Program-made: the position numbers and the translations under genes
In this document: positions 1 to 6,693 of the stretch, piece by piece
Position numbering within the stretch: position 1 is the stretch's first letter
Layout: every line of letters starts with the position of its first letter
The notes under the pieces: generated by a model
What the model was told of the DNA's origin: nothing
Database searches by the model: none
The model's input: only the letters and a program-made list of their open reading frames with translations
NCBI GenBank assembly: GCA_037444075.1
Contig: JBBIND010000101.1
Span: forward strand, 1 to 8,604
DNA: 8,604 nt
Direction: 5' to 3'
Source of the DNA: JBBIND01 sp037444075
Lineage (GTDB): Bacteria > Acidobacteriota > Terriglobia > Bryobacterales > Bryobacteraceae

Positions 1-1126
1 GGGGATTCATGATGACAATCCGCTCCATCAGGTTGCGCAACTCCCGCACGTTGCCTGGCCAGGGATGCGCGCTCAACGCCCGGTAGGCTTCGGGCGTCAG
101 TTCTTTCGACTTCCGTCCATAGGCCGAAGTGAATTCCTTAAGGAAGTGGTCCGCCAGCAGCGGAATGTCTTCTATCCGCTCCCGCAGAGGCGGCACATAA
201 AAGGGGATGACGTTGAGCCGGTAGAAAAGGTCTTCCCGGAAGTTGCCCCGTTCAATTTCCTCTTCCAGGTTTTTGTTGGTGGAGGCAATCACCCGGGCAT
301 CCACCTGCAGGGAGCCGGACGCTCCAACAGGCTCGAAGCGCTGCTCATCCAGCGCGCGCAAAACTTTGGCCTGCGTCTTCAGGCTCATATCGCCCACTTC
401 ATCCAGGAACAGCGTCCCTCCGTCGGCTTTCTGGAGTTTGCCGATCTTGTCTTCGGTGGCGCCGATGAAGCTGCCCTGGCGATGCCCAAACAGTTCGCTT
501 TCGATCAGGTCCTCCGGGATGGCGGCGCAGTTCACCTCCACGAAAGGCTCCTGGGCGCGCTGGCTTTGAGAATGAATGGCGCGCGCCACCAACTCCTTGC
601 CGGTCCCGCTTTCGCCGAAAATCAGCACGCGGCCGTTGGTTTGAGCCATCAAACCCAGCTGTTGCCTCAGCGCCCGCATGGGGACGCTCTCACCGATGAT
701 CGTGTTCCAGGCGTGGTCTTCCTCGCGGCGCCTCTCGAGTTCCAATTCCAGCTTCCGTTGCTGGAGGGCGTTCTTGCTGACAACCGCGACCTTTTCAATC
801 GTGAGTGGCTTCTCCAGGAAGTCGAAAGCCCCCAACTTGGTGGCGCGCACAGCTGTCTCAATACTGCCGTGCCCGGAAATCATGATGACGGCGGGCCGGT
901 CCGGCGCGGGGATTTCCTGGATCTGCGCCAGCGTTTCCAGGCCGTCGATGCCGGGCAGCCAGATGTCCAGCAGCACCAGGTCGTAGCTGCGTCCGTGCAG
1001 CAATTCCAGGCAAGCCTCGCCGGTCTCGACGGCCTCGGTCTGGAAGCCCTCGTCCTCCAGCACGCCGCACAGCGATTGCCGGATCAGCGGTTCGTCATCG
1101 GTCACCAACACGCGGGGACGTTTCAC
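1..1126 (-). CDS. ntrX: Sigma-54-type response regulator, NtrX/NtrC family (C-terminus cut by window edge)
   Basis: This is the cytoplasmic response regulator partner of the adjacent NtrY-like kinase; the first 375 residues are visible. Residues 1-120 form a receiver domain with the acidic pair D10/D11, phospho-acceptor D54 (LLDIWLPG), S84 and K106. Residues 141-375 form an AAA+ sigma-54 activator domain: Walker A GESGTGKE 171-178, Walker B GGTLFLDE 236-243, arginine-finger region FREDLFYRL 296-304, and HPWPGNVREL 354-363 near the end. The DNA-binding helix-turn-helix expected in the family lies beyond the edge. The loop that contacts sigma-54, normally GAFTGA, reads GSFIGA (218-223), so the key Thr is Ile. 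The start is GTG at 1126, overlapping the kinase stop as GTGA, which implies translational coupling. This start also puts the receiver right at the N-terminus. Family membership is certain; the NtrX name rests on the NtrY-like partner and could be another NtrC-family paralogue. Confidence 0.94.
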   Translation of the reverse strand, partial: MKRPRVLVTDDEPLIRQSLCGVLEDEGFQTEAVETGEACLELLHGRSYDLVLLDIWLPGIDGLETLAQIQEIPAPDRPAVIMISGHGSIETAVRATKLGAFDFLEKPLTIEKVAVVSKNALQQRKLELELERRREEDHAWNTIIGESVPMRALRQQLGLMAQTNGRVLIFGESGTGKELVARAIHSQSQRAQEPFVEVNCAAIPEDLIESELFGHRQGSFIGATEDKIGKLQKADGGTLFLDEVGDMSLKTQAKVLRALDEQRFEPVGASGSLQVDARVIASTNKNLEEEIERGNFREDLFYRLNVIPFYVPPLRERIEDIPLLADHFLKEFTSAYGRKSKELTPEAYRALSAHPWPGNVRELRNLMERIVIMNP

Positions 1127-3222
1127 GCCGTCTGATACCCTTTCTTCCCAGCCACTTGGGCCGTCAAGGCGGGGATTTCCACGATGAAGCGCGCTCCCAC
1201 GGGGAGATTATCCTCAACGCGGATGCTGGCCCCGTGTTCGGCAAGGATGTGGCTGACGATGGCCAGGCCCAGACCCGTGCCGCGCCCCTTGGTGGAAAAG
1301 TAAGGCAAAAAAAGCTTTTCCCGAAGTTCGGGCGTAACCCCGCAGCCGGTGTCCGCGACGACCATCTCCACAGTGTCCGCTCCGGCGGCATGAGTGCTCA
1401 CGAAGATGCGCCGTATGAGCGCTCCCGCCATGGCTTCGGCGGCGTTGTCCACCAGGTTGACGACGACGCGCTTGAACTGTTCACGATCGACATTGACCGG
1501 AGGCAGGTCAGCGGCAAGCTCCTTACGCAATTCCACGCCATCCAACCGGCCGGCGAAGACCGACAGCGCCTCCTCCACCACCTCGTTCAAGTCAGCCGGA
1601 ACAGGCCGCGCCGACGGGAAGCGGGCAAACTGCGAGAATTCGTCGACCAGGGTCTTGACGGACTGCACTTCGTTGGCGATGGTCTGGGAGCACTCGCGCA
1701 GTATAGCCACGACCTCCCTGGGGACAGGGTGTCCGGATTTCACGGCCTTGTCCAATTGACGCGAAATCCGGTCGGCGCTCAGGCTGATGGGTGTCAGGGG
1801 ATTCTTCATTTCGTGCGCGATGCGCCGCGCCACTTCGTGCCAGGCGCTCGCTTTCTGCGCCCGGAGCAGTTCGCTGGTGTCTTCAATGACGATCACCAGC
1901 CCGGCGGTGACCCGCTCGTCCAGGGCGGAAGCCGTCACTGACAAGTTCAAGCGCTGCTTCCGGGTTTCGTAGTCAAGCTGAATGGAGGCCACGCCCGTGC
2001 GGCGGGCTCGATTCATGAGGTAGCGGATCTCGTTGCCCTGTTCGGCGGGGAACAGGTCCTCAACTTTCTTGGCTCGCTCCACCTGCTCCGGCGAGAAGAT
2101 CGTCGACAAGGCCCGGTTGACCGTCTGGATTTCACCTTCCGAACTCACCGAGACCACCCCCGTAGGGATGCTCTCAAGAATGGCTTCCGTAAAACGGCGG
2201 CGTCGTTCGAGTTCCCGGCTGTTGGACTCCAACTCTTGAGTCATCTCATTGAAGGCGCGCACGAGCAAGCCGAGTTCATCGATAGCCTTCGTGCGAATCC
2301 GGTGAGCCAACCGCCCCCGCCGCACGGAATCGGCTGCTTGGAGCAGGGCGGCGATGGGCCCACTGATCTGGCGCGCCAGAAACAGGGCGCTCCAGGTGGC
2401 CACGAAGAGGATAAACAGCGTAATCAGGGCGAGCAAAAGCAGATAGGTGGCCCGGGCGCTCTTGCGGTTCACCGTCAGCCGGTCGTATTCGCGTATGTTC
2501 CGGTCAATTTCCTCCTGCGTCCGGCTCAGGTCGGCCGGCAGGCGCGTTCGAACCACGAGCGTGGCCTGCGTTTGGGCATCGGCGGCCACCCGCAACCGGG
2601 ACTCGAACTCCTTGCCTGGTGCGCTGTCCGGCGGCACATTACAGACCGGCAGCCGTTCGCCGCCGGTACGCTCCAGCCAGGCGGAGGCAATCTCCTTTTG
2701 CCGGCAGAGAGCGTCAAGAATACCCGGCAGCGGCTCGCCTCTCCCGAGGTAGGAGAGGATCTCAGGGCGCGTCCCCAGCCAGGCGGCCTGCGCTTCGGTG
2801 CGCCGCGCCACCTCCTGGTCAATCAGGGTGCTGACTTCAACCAGGTTCAGGCGGATGGACTGGGCGGGCCGGCTGAACCACTTCTCCAGGTTGCGGTTGA
2901 GCACGGAGACGCTAAACAGGACCAGAAAGATCACCGGCAGGATGCTCAGTGCCAGAGCCCCTATGACCAGCTTGGCCTTGATGCCTGTGCCTTCGCGGTT
3001 GCTCTGGCGTTCAATGTAGAGGCGCACGCCGGTGCGGAAGAGCATGAAGCCCAGCGTCACCATCAGCAGGAAGATAACTGTGGAAACGGCCCAGAACAGG
3101 TAGGTCTCTCCCACGCTGGCCGGAACGAAATCGCCGAAGGTGAAAGACCCCTGCCAGACGACCAAGGCCACCAGCACGGACAGTAGGGCCACTCCGGCCC
3201 CATAGACGACTTTGCCTCTCAT
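1123..3222 (-). CDS. ntrY: Membrane sensor histidine kinase, NtrY-like
   Basis: This is an inner-membrane histidine kinase predicted to phosphorylate the response regulator encoded directly downstream. From ATG 3222 it has 699 residues: membrane segments near 5-25, 41-62, 84-105 and 259-283; an extracytoplasmic region 106-258; HAMP about 285-335; PAS about 343-450; HisKA with phospho-acceptor H470 in AHEMKNPLTPI; then HATPase with N-box NLVDNAAEA, G1 box DTGCGV 624-629 and G2 box GRGTGLGL 646-653. The multi-pass N-terminus with HAMP-PAS and this H-box matches NtrY, which in known bacteria works with NtrX in nitrogen- or redox-linked responses; the signal here is unknown. The loop between segments 2 and 3 is rich in Arg/Lys, consistent with a cytoplasmic location. 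An upstream in-frame ATG at 3297 would add 25 polar residues. I prefer 3222 because the first membrane helix follows directly and a TATAAT lies just upstream. The extracytoplasmic region holds two Cys, C173 and C194. Confidence 0.94.
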   Translation of the reverse strand: MRGKVVYGAGVALLSVLVALVVWQGSFTFGDFVPASVGETYLFWAVSTVIFLLMVTLGFMLFRTGVRLYIERQSNREGTGIKAKLVIGALALSILPVIFLVLFSVSVLNRNLEKWFSRPAQSIRLNLVEVSTLIDQEVARRTEAQAAWLGTRPEILSYLGRGEPLPGILDALCRQKEIASAWLERTGGERLPVCNVPPDSAPGKEFESRLRVAADAQTQATLVVRTRLPADLSRTQEEIDRNIREYDRLTVNRKSARATYLLLLALITLFILFVATWSALFLARQISGPIAALLQAADSVRRGRLAHRIRTKAIDELGLLVRAFNEMTQELESNSRELERRRRFTEAILESIPTGVVSVSSEGEIQTVNRALSTIFSPEQVERAKKVEDLFPAEQGNEIRYLMNRARRTGVASIQLDYETRKQRLNLSVTASALDERVTAGLVIVIEDTSELLRAQKASAWHEVARRIAHEMKNPLTPISLSADRISRQLDKAVKSGHPVPREVVAILRECSQTIANEVQSVKTLVDEFSQFARFPSARPVPADLNEVVEEALSVFAGRLDGVELRKELAADLPPVNVDREQFKRVVVNLVDNAAEAMAGALIRRIFVSTHAAGADTVEMVVADTGCGVTPELREKLFLPYFSTKGRGTGLGLAIVSHILAEHGASIRVEDNLPVGARFIVEIPALTAQVAGKKGYQTA

Positions 3223-3246
3223 GCTTGCCCGGTTTTCTTCTACTCG

Positions 3247-3252
3247 ATTATA
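3247..3252 (-). promoter_or_regulatory. Candidate -10 element upstream of the NtrY-like kinase
   Basis: A perfect TATAAT on the minus strand sits 24 bases before the preferred ATG at 3222, which would give a short leader. It lies downstream of the alternative ATG at 3297, so if used it supports the shorter protein. No good TTGACA-like -35 box is seen 16-18 bases further upstream (the sequence there resembles ATGGCC), so the call rests on the hexamer alone. Confidence 0.3.
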
Positions 3253-3315
3253 CCGACGGCAAACGCTCAGGCCATCGCGGGGATCGTCATCGGCCACCGC
3301 CGAGGCGGAGGGAAG

Positions 3316-3672
3316 TTACAGGGTGAGCCCTTGAGAGCCCTGGGTTCGGAATTCGTACTGCTGAATGGCGACGGCTGCGTGCTGGCCTTCCGCGCGCACC
3401 ACTCGGCCGCGGGCGACAAGTTTCAGCGAACAGGTTTCGCTCAATTGGGCTGGCCAACTGATGGCCAGTTCCACGCGCTTTCCGGGGGCGAGTTCATCTT
3501 CGGTACGAAACAGCACTCCGCTGCTGCTGATGTTCACAGTCGTCCCTGAGCCGGTTTGGGGGATGCCACGTTTGGCATAGACGCGGAAACGCAGATCGCG
3601 TTCTATGGGGAATCTCTGCGATGTCCGGCGATCCGCTGCTGGCATTTCTGTAGTAGAAAACTCGTTAAACAT
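3316..3672 (-). CDS. PilZ-domain protein, predicted c-di-GMP receptor
   Basis: This short single-domain protein of 118 residues is predicted to be cytoplasmic. It carries both halves of the PilZ c-di-GMP-binding signature: RxxxR as R16-TSQ-R20 in the N-terminal arm, and (D/N)xSxxG as N47-I-S49-SS-G52 on the following strand, with GVLF after it. The beta-rich remainder ends in AVAIQQYEFRT, the kind of tail seen in small acidobacterial PilZ proteins. Such proteins usually act as c-di-GMP-responsive adaptors; no effector domain is fused, so its target is unknown. The start is ATG 3672, with only a weak GGGGCGA ribosome-site candidate upstream; M10 is an alternative that would keep the motif. It lies 93 bases upstream of the NtrY-like kinase on the same strand (18 bases if the kinase starts at 3297), so co-transcription is possible but not shown. 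Confidence 0.92.
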   Translation of the reverse strand: MFNEFSTTEMPAADRRTSQRFPIERDLRFRVYAKRGIPQTGSGTTVNISSSGVLFRTEDELAPGKRVELAISWPAQLSETCSLKLVARGRVVRAEGQHAAVAIQQYEFRTQGSQGLTL

Positions 3673-3692
3673 GTTCGCCCCGCTGGATTCTC

Positions 3693-3698
3693 ATTATC
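3693..3698 (-). promoter_or_regulatory. Candidate -10 element upstream of the PilZ gene
   Basis: GATAAT on the minus strand lies about 20 bases before the PilZ ATG and matches TATAAT at five of six positions. The hexamer 17 bases further upstream reads TGGCAA, a poor -35. The stretch is distinctly more AT-rich than its surroundings, as expected for a promoter region, but the support is weak. Confidence 0.22.
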
Positions 3699-3856
3699 CT
3701 CTCTTGAGGTACACTTTGCCAGCTTAATTGCCGGAGCGCAATAGGACTGTGGTCCGGTTTGAGACTCCCCCGGGGTACTGGAGCGAACGAGTGGCATGGC
3801 TGCAGGGCAGAAGCCTGATTCAGGACGGATCTCTAACGGGTTGCGCGCCAACAGGA

Positions 3857-3887
3857 AAAGCGCCGGGCGCCGGACGCGCATCCGGCG
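3857..3887 (-). terminator. Possible weak rho-independent terminator after rarA
   Basis: On the minus strand, starting 57 bases past the rarA stop, CGCCGGA and TCCGGCG form a perfect 7-base-pair inverted repeat around a 6-base loop (3887-3868). A second GC-rich self-complementary stretch follows (GCGCCCGGCGC), then TTTT near 3860-3857. The T run is short and separated from the first stem, so this may simply be GC-rich DNA with chance symmetry. Confidence 0.28.
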
Positions 3888-3944
3888 GATTTGGAGCAGC
3901 GGCAAGGAGTCAGAGTTCCCGCCGAACGGAACGGGACGCCGGTG

Positions 3945-5261
3945 TCAGGCCTTGCCACGGCCTTTGCGGATCTGGTCCAGTTTGTCGGCGATGCGGCGTT
4001 CCGTGCCTCGATCGGTCGGCACATAAAACCGCCGTCCTTTCAACCCTTCCGGCAGGCACTCCATATCCGTCAACGCTTGACCGAACTGGTGGGCGTGGCG
4101 GTATCCCTGGCCGTAGCCCCACTGCTTCATGGCGGCAGTGGGCGCATTGCGCAGTTGCATGGGCACGGCTTCCGCCACGCCTGTCCGGACTTCCTCCAAC
4201 GCTTTGTTGAGCGCCTGATAGGCGGCATCCGACTTGGGCGCGACCGAGAGGTAGATGGCCGCCTGGGCCAGCGCTTGATCTCCTTCGGGAATGCCCAGAA
4301 AGTGCACCGCCTGCATCGCCGCAACTGCCTGTTCGAGCGCGTGCGGCTCCGCCAAGCCTATGTCTTCAATGGCCATACGCACCAGGCGGCGGGCGATGTA
4401 GAGCCGGTCCTCGCCCGCTTCGAGCATCCGTGCAAGCCAGTAGAGGGCGGCATCAGGGTCACTGGACCGTACTGATTTGTGCAGCGCTGAGATCAGGTTG
4501 TAGTGTTCCTCGCCGGATTTGTCGTACAACAGGAACTTCCGCTGCAAGGTATCTTCAACCGCGGACTGCGTCAATTCCCCCGCCGGGCTGGCGGCAGCCG
4601 CCAACTCCAGGATGTTGTAAGCGGCGCGTGCGTCGCCGTCTACGTAGAGCGCGATCTGCTGAAGCACTTCCGGCGCTGCGGCCAAACCCAGCTGGCCAAG
4701 CCCACGGTCGTTGTCATGCAAGGCGCGTTCCAGCAGGCCCACGATCTCCTCGACAGTGAGGGGCCGCAACGGATACACCTTGGCGCGGGAGAGGAGCGCT
4801 GAAATGACTTCAAACGAGGGGTTTTCCGTGGTGGCGCCGATGAGCACCACGTCGCCGCGTTCGACGTATGGAAGAAACGCATCCTGTTGGGCCTTGTTGA
4901 ACCGGTGGATTTCGTCCACGAACAGCACGGTACGCCGGCCCAACCCGCGGTTGCGCTCGGCCTCGGCCATGACTGTTTTGATTTCCTTGATGCCGCTCAG
5001 CACAGCGCTGAAGGGCACAAAATCAGCTCGCGTCAGCCCCGCGATGATCCTCGCCAGCGTCGTCTTGCCCACGCCCGGAGGACCCCAGAAAATGAGTGAA
5101 CTCAGCCTGTCGGCGTCGATCTGCGCCCGCAAGGGCTTGCCGCGCCCGATGATATGGTCCTGGCCGGCGAACTCATCCAGATTCCGAGGGCGCATGCGGT
5201 CCGCCAGCGGACGCTCCGGGCTGTTGGGCTCCGGCTCGAACAGTGTGTCGAACAAACTCAC
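3945..5261 (-). CDS. rarA: Replication-associated recombination protein A (AAA+ ATPase, RarA/MgsA)
   Basis: RarA (also MgsA; eukaryotic WRNIP1/Mgs1) is a cytoplasmic AAA+ ATPase related to clamp-loader subunits. It acts at stalled replication forks and single-stranded DNA gaps. The 438 residues match the usual family length (about 440). Visible motifs are Walker A GPPGVGKTT 60-68, Walker B VLFVDEIH 112-119, sensor 1 GATTENP 142-148, the arginine finger in LLSRAKVY (R159), and sensor 2 GDARAAYN 209-216. The C-terminal half has the family-typical DPDAALYWLARMLE and RRLVRMAIEDIGLA segments of the tetramerisation domain, and ends with FYVPTDRG before a basic tail. The start is GTG at 5261, overlapping the stop of the upstream methyltransferase gene as GTGA; MSLFD at the N-terminus fits the family. 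The overlap implies one transcript and coupled translation. Nothing looks truncated or damaged. Confidence 0.97.
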   Translation of the reverse strand: MSLFDTLFEPEPNSPERPLADRMRPRNLDEFAGQDHIIGRGKPLRAQIDADRLSSLIFWGPPGVGKTTLARIIAGLTRADFVPFSAVLSGIKEIKTVMAEAERNRGLGRRTVLFVDEIHRFNKAQQDAFLPYVERGDVVLIGATTENPSFEVISALLSRAKVYPLRPLTVEEIVGLLERALHDNDRGLGQLGLAAAPEVLQQIALYVDGDARAAYNILELAAAASPAGELTQSAVEDTLQRKFLLYDKSGEEHYNLISALHKSVRSSDPDAALYWLARMLEAGEDRLYIARRLVRMAIEDIGLAEPHALEQAVAAMQAVHFLGIPEGDQALAQAAIYLSVAPKSDAAYQALNKALEEVRTGVAEAVPMQLRNAPTAAMKQWGYGQGYRHAHQFGQALTDMECLPEGLKGRRFYVPTDRGTERRIADKLDQIRKGRGKA

Positions 5262-6052
5262 CGCTTCAGCATCCTTTGACGCCCGGCCTCGTACAGGATA
5301 ATCGCGGCCGCCACCGCCACATTCAGGCTTTCAATCCCCGTCGTGGGAATCCGCAAATCATAGGCGGATGACCGCAGACGCGCGCTGATGCCCTGCCCTT
5401 CGTTGCCTACAACGAGGGCAAACCGACGGCTCAAATCCACGTCCTTCAGCGTCTTGTTCCCGCGCGGCATGGCGGCGTAGACGTCCATTCGTCTTTGCTC
5501 GATGGCAGCTTGAGCCAGCCTGACGTCGAGACCGTGAACAAAGGGTACCCGGAACAAAGATCCCGCCGAAGCTCGCAACGTCTTGGCGTTGTAAGGACTT
5601 GCAGTTCCTTTCAGGAACATCAGGCCGGTCGCGCCAAAAGCCTCCGCCGCCCGGGCTATGGCGCCGGCGTTGCCGGGGTCCTGCACGCCATCCAGGACTA
5701 CCACCATGGAGCAGCCGCGGAACAACTGATCCAGGTTCCACACGGGCGGGGCCACCAGCGCTATCACCCCCTGGCTGGATTCGGTGGAAGATACCTGAGC
5801 GAACAGCTCGTCGGCCACCACGAAGACGCGCATGCCGCGCAGCCCGCCCACATGACTCGCCACGGTCGAGCGAACCGAAGCCGCGGACAGAACACACTTG
5901 ACCCGCCGTTCGCTGCGGAGCGCTTCTTCGAGCAGGTGGAAACTCTCAGCCACGCAGTAGCCATCCGGGGTGAGTTCACCCCGCACAAGGGCCCGCCTGA
6001 TTTCTCGCAGCAGGGGGTTGCGAGGGCTGGTCAGCACGTCGGCGCGGTTCAT
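5258..6052 (-). CDS. TrmH/SpoU-family RNA 2'-O-ribose methyltransferase
   Basis: This is predicted to be a cytoplasmic S-adenosylmethionine-dependent enzyme that methylates a ribose 2'-OH in rRNA or tRNA, with a SPOUT trefoil-knot fold and usually a dimer. From ATG 6052 it has 264 residues. The N-terminal ~100 form a substrate-binding domain (SPRNPLLREIRRAL, then the AESFHLLEEAL stretch). The C-terminal SpoU domain has motif 1 NAGAIARAAEAFGATG from N128, motif 2 VVGNEGQGI (N217-E218-G219), and motif 3 IPTTGIESLNVAVAAA (S242-L243-N244). The two-domain layout resembles the MRM3/TsnR-like branch, but the target nucleotide cannot be told from sequence. In-frame ATGs at 6091 and 6136 are also open. 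I chose 6052 because family N-termini begin just before SPRNPL and the longer versions would run into the divergent gene. It overlaps rarA by four bases. Confidence 0.92.
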   Translation of the reverse strand: MNRADVLTSPRNPLLREIRRALVRGELTPDGYCVAESFHLLEEALRSERRVKCVLSAASVRSTVASHVGGLRGMRVFVVADELFAQVSSTESSQGVIALVAPPVWNLDQLFRGCSMVVVLDGVQDPGNAGAIARAAEAFGATGLMFLKGTASPYNAKTLRASAGSLFRVPFVHGLDVRLAQAAIEQRRMDVYAAMPRGNKTLKDVDLSRRFALVVGNEGQGISARLRSSAYDLRIPTTGIESLNVAVAAAIILYEAGRQRMLKR

Positions 6053-6072
6053 CGGACTGTGTGGAAAGCTGC

Positions 6073-6082
6073 TAGAATCATA
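6073..6082. promoter_or_regulatory. Overlapping divergent -10 candidates between the methyltransferase and DUF218 genes
   Basis: The 37-base gap between the two divergent starts holds TAGAAT on the plus strand (6073-6078, 11 bases before ATG 6090) and TATGAT on the minus strand (6082-6077, 24 bases before ATG 6052). Each matches TATAAT at five of six positions. Neither has a convincing -35. If both are real, the two promoters share DNA and would compete for polymerase, and the plus-strand transcript would be nearly leaderless. Confidence 0.22.
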
Positions 6083-6089
6083 CCGCAAC

Positions 6090-6677
6090 ATGCTCAGGAT
6101 CCTGGCATATGCAGCGGTCCTGCTGGCGCTGGTCACGCTGGGCCAATTCGGCTGGGTTACTTATGCGGTCAGCCGGCAGTCGGCTATGGATGAGGCTCGG
6201 CCCGCCGACGTCATCATCGTATTGGGCGCCGCTGAATACCGTGGCCGGCCCTCCCCCATCCTCAAGGCAAGACTGGATCATGGCCTGGGCTTGTACCGGC
6301 GAGGTCTGGCCCCGCTTATCCTCACGACAGGCGGAGCGGGCGGCGATCCCCTGTTCACAGAAGGCGAGGTTGGGCGAGCCTACCTGATTCGCCAGGGAGT
6401 GCCTTCGGAAGCCATCATCATCGAAAGGGAAGGCGAGAGCACGGCTTACAGCACGGCTGCGGCGGGAGAAATCCTGGCGCGTATGGGCTTGGCTTCCTGC
6501 ATCGTGGTCAGCGACGGCTACCACCTGTTCAGAGCCAAGCGGTTACTGGAGTCCAAGGGGCTCAGGGTCTACGCCTCACCGCGCCCGTCAAAGGCAAGCC
6601 TGGATTGGGCGCATTGGAAACGTTGCGCCCGCCAGGCGGCGGGATACATGCTTTGGTCAATAGGAATCCGAATCTGA
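6090..6677 (+). CDS. DUF218 (SanA/YdcF/ElyC-like) membrane-anchored protein
   Basis: This 195-residue protein has one N-terminal membrane segment (about 3-27) and a DUF218 domain from about residue 40, probably on the outer face of the cytoplasmic membrane. Visible family motifs are VIIVLGA 41-47, the Arg/Gly-rich helix ARLDHGLGLYRRG 60-72, TTGG 79-82, EGES 114-117 followed by TAYST, and VSDGYHLFRAKRL 140-152, where D142, H145 and R148 are the likely active-site-type residues. Known relatives include SanA, which affects the envelope barrier, and ElyC, which affects envelope carbohydrate and peptidoglycan homeostasis in enterobacteria. The biochemical reaction is not established for this family. 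The start is ATG 6090; upstream in-frame extension to 5970 would be antisense to the methyltransferase and gives a polar Arg-rich stretch, so it is rejected. No strong ribosome site is seen. The gene ends 16 bases from the convergent LytTR regulator, with no clear terminator between them. Confidence 0.9.
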   Translation: MLRILAYAAVLLALVTLGQFGWVTYAVSRQSAMDEARPADVIIVLGAAEYRGRPSPILKARLDHGLGLYRRGLAPLILTTGGAGGDPLFTEGEVGRAYLIRQGVPSEAIIIEREGESTAYSTAAAGEILARMGLASCIVVSDGYHLFRAKRLLESKGLRVYASPRPSKASLDWAHWKRCARQAAGYMLWSIGIRI

Positions 6678-6693
6678 GCGAACCAGGCACGTA

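Larger units (their letters stand above)
3673..3944. other. Intergenic region between rarA and the PilZ gene
   Basis: These 272 bases lie downstream of rarA and upstream of the PilZ gene, both minus strand. Open frames crossing it on either strand continue antisense or out of frame into the flanking genes, have low-complexity Arg/Pro/Ser-rich translations, and look like shadows. I see no tRNA, no tandem repeat and no mobile-element end. Its recognisable contents are a GC-rich inverted repeat near 3868-3887 and an AT-rich promoter-like patch near 3690-3730. Confidence 0.5.

Noticed and set aside
65..1135. Long plus-strand open frame of 356 codons
   Set aside because: It is entirely antisense to the response regulator, whose minus frame shows intact receiver and AAA+ motifs.
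2236..3186. Long plus-strand open frame of 316 codons
   Set aside because: It is antisense to the kinase, and its His/Gln/Gly-rich translation is the mirror of a conserved kinase reading frame.
3258..3274. Possible sigma-54 promoter upstream of the kinase on the minus strand (TGGCC followed by TTTGCC)
   Set aside because: The GG and GC elements are 11 bases apart instead of the strict 10, and the inner consensus bases are wrong. It was tempting because the operon encodes a sigma-54-type regulator.
3223..3297. Longer kinase start at ATG 3297
   Set aside because: It would add 25 polar residues ahead of the first membrane helix, lacks a clear ribosome site, and would place a perfect TATAAT inside the coding region. 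It is not excluded.
3763..3782. Imperfect palindrome around ACTCCCCCGGGGTACT
   Set aside because: It is symmetric at only about 12 of 16 positions and GC-rich, with no second copy or link to a known operator type.
3603..3905. Minus-strand open frame of 100 codons between rarA and the PilZ gene
   Set aside because: It overlaps the PilZ gene in another frame, has an irregular composition and no motif. The PilZ frame is clearly the real one.
3728..4210. Plus-strand open frame of 160 codons
   Set aside because: Most of it is antisense to rarA. The translation is Arg/Gly/Pro-rich with no recognisable domain, as expected of a shadow in GC-rich DNA.
6678..6693. Bidirectional terminator between the convergent DUF218 and LytTR genes
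   Set aside because: The gap is only 16 bases and I see no stable hairpin with T runs in it or at the gene ends.
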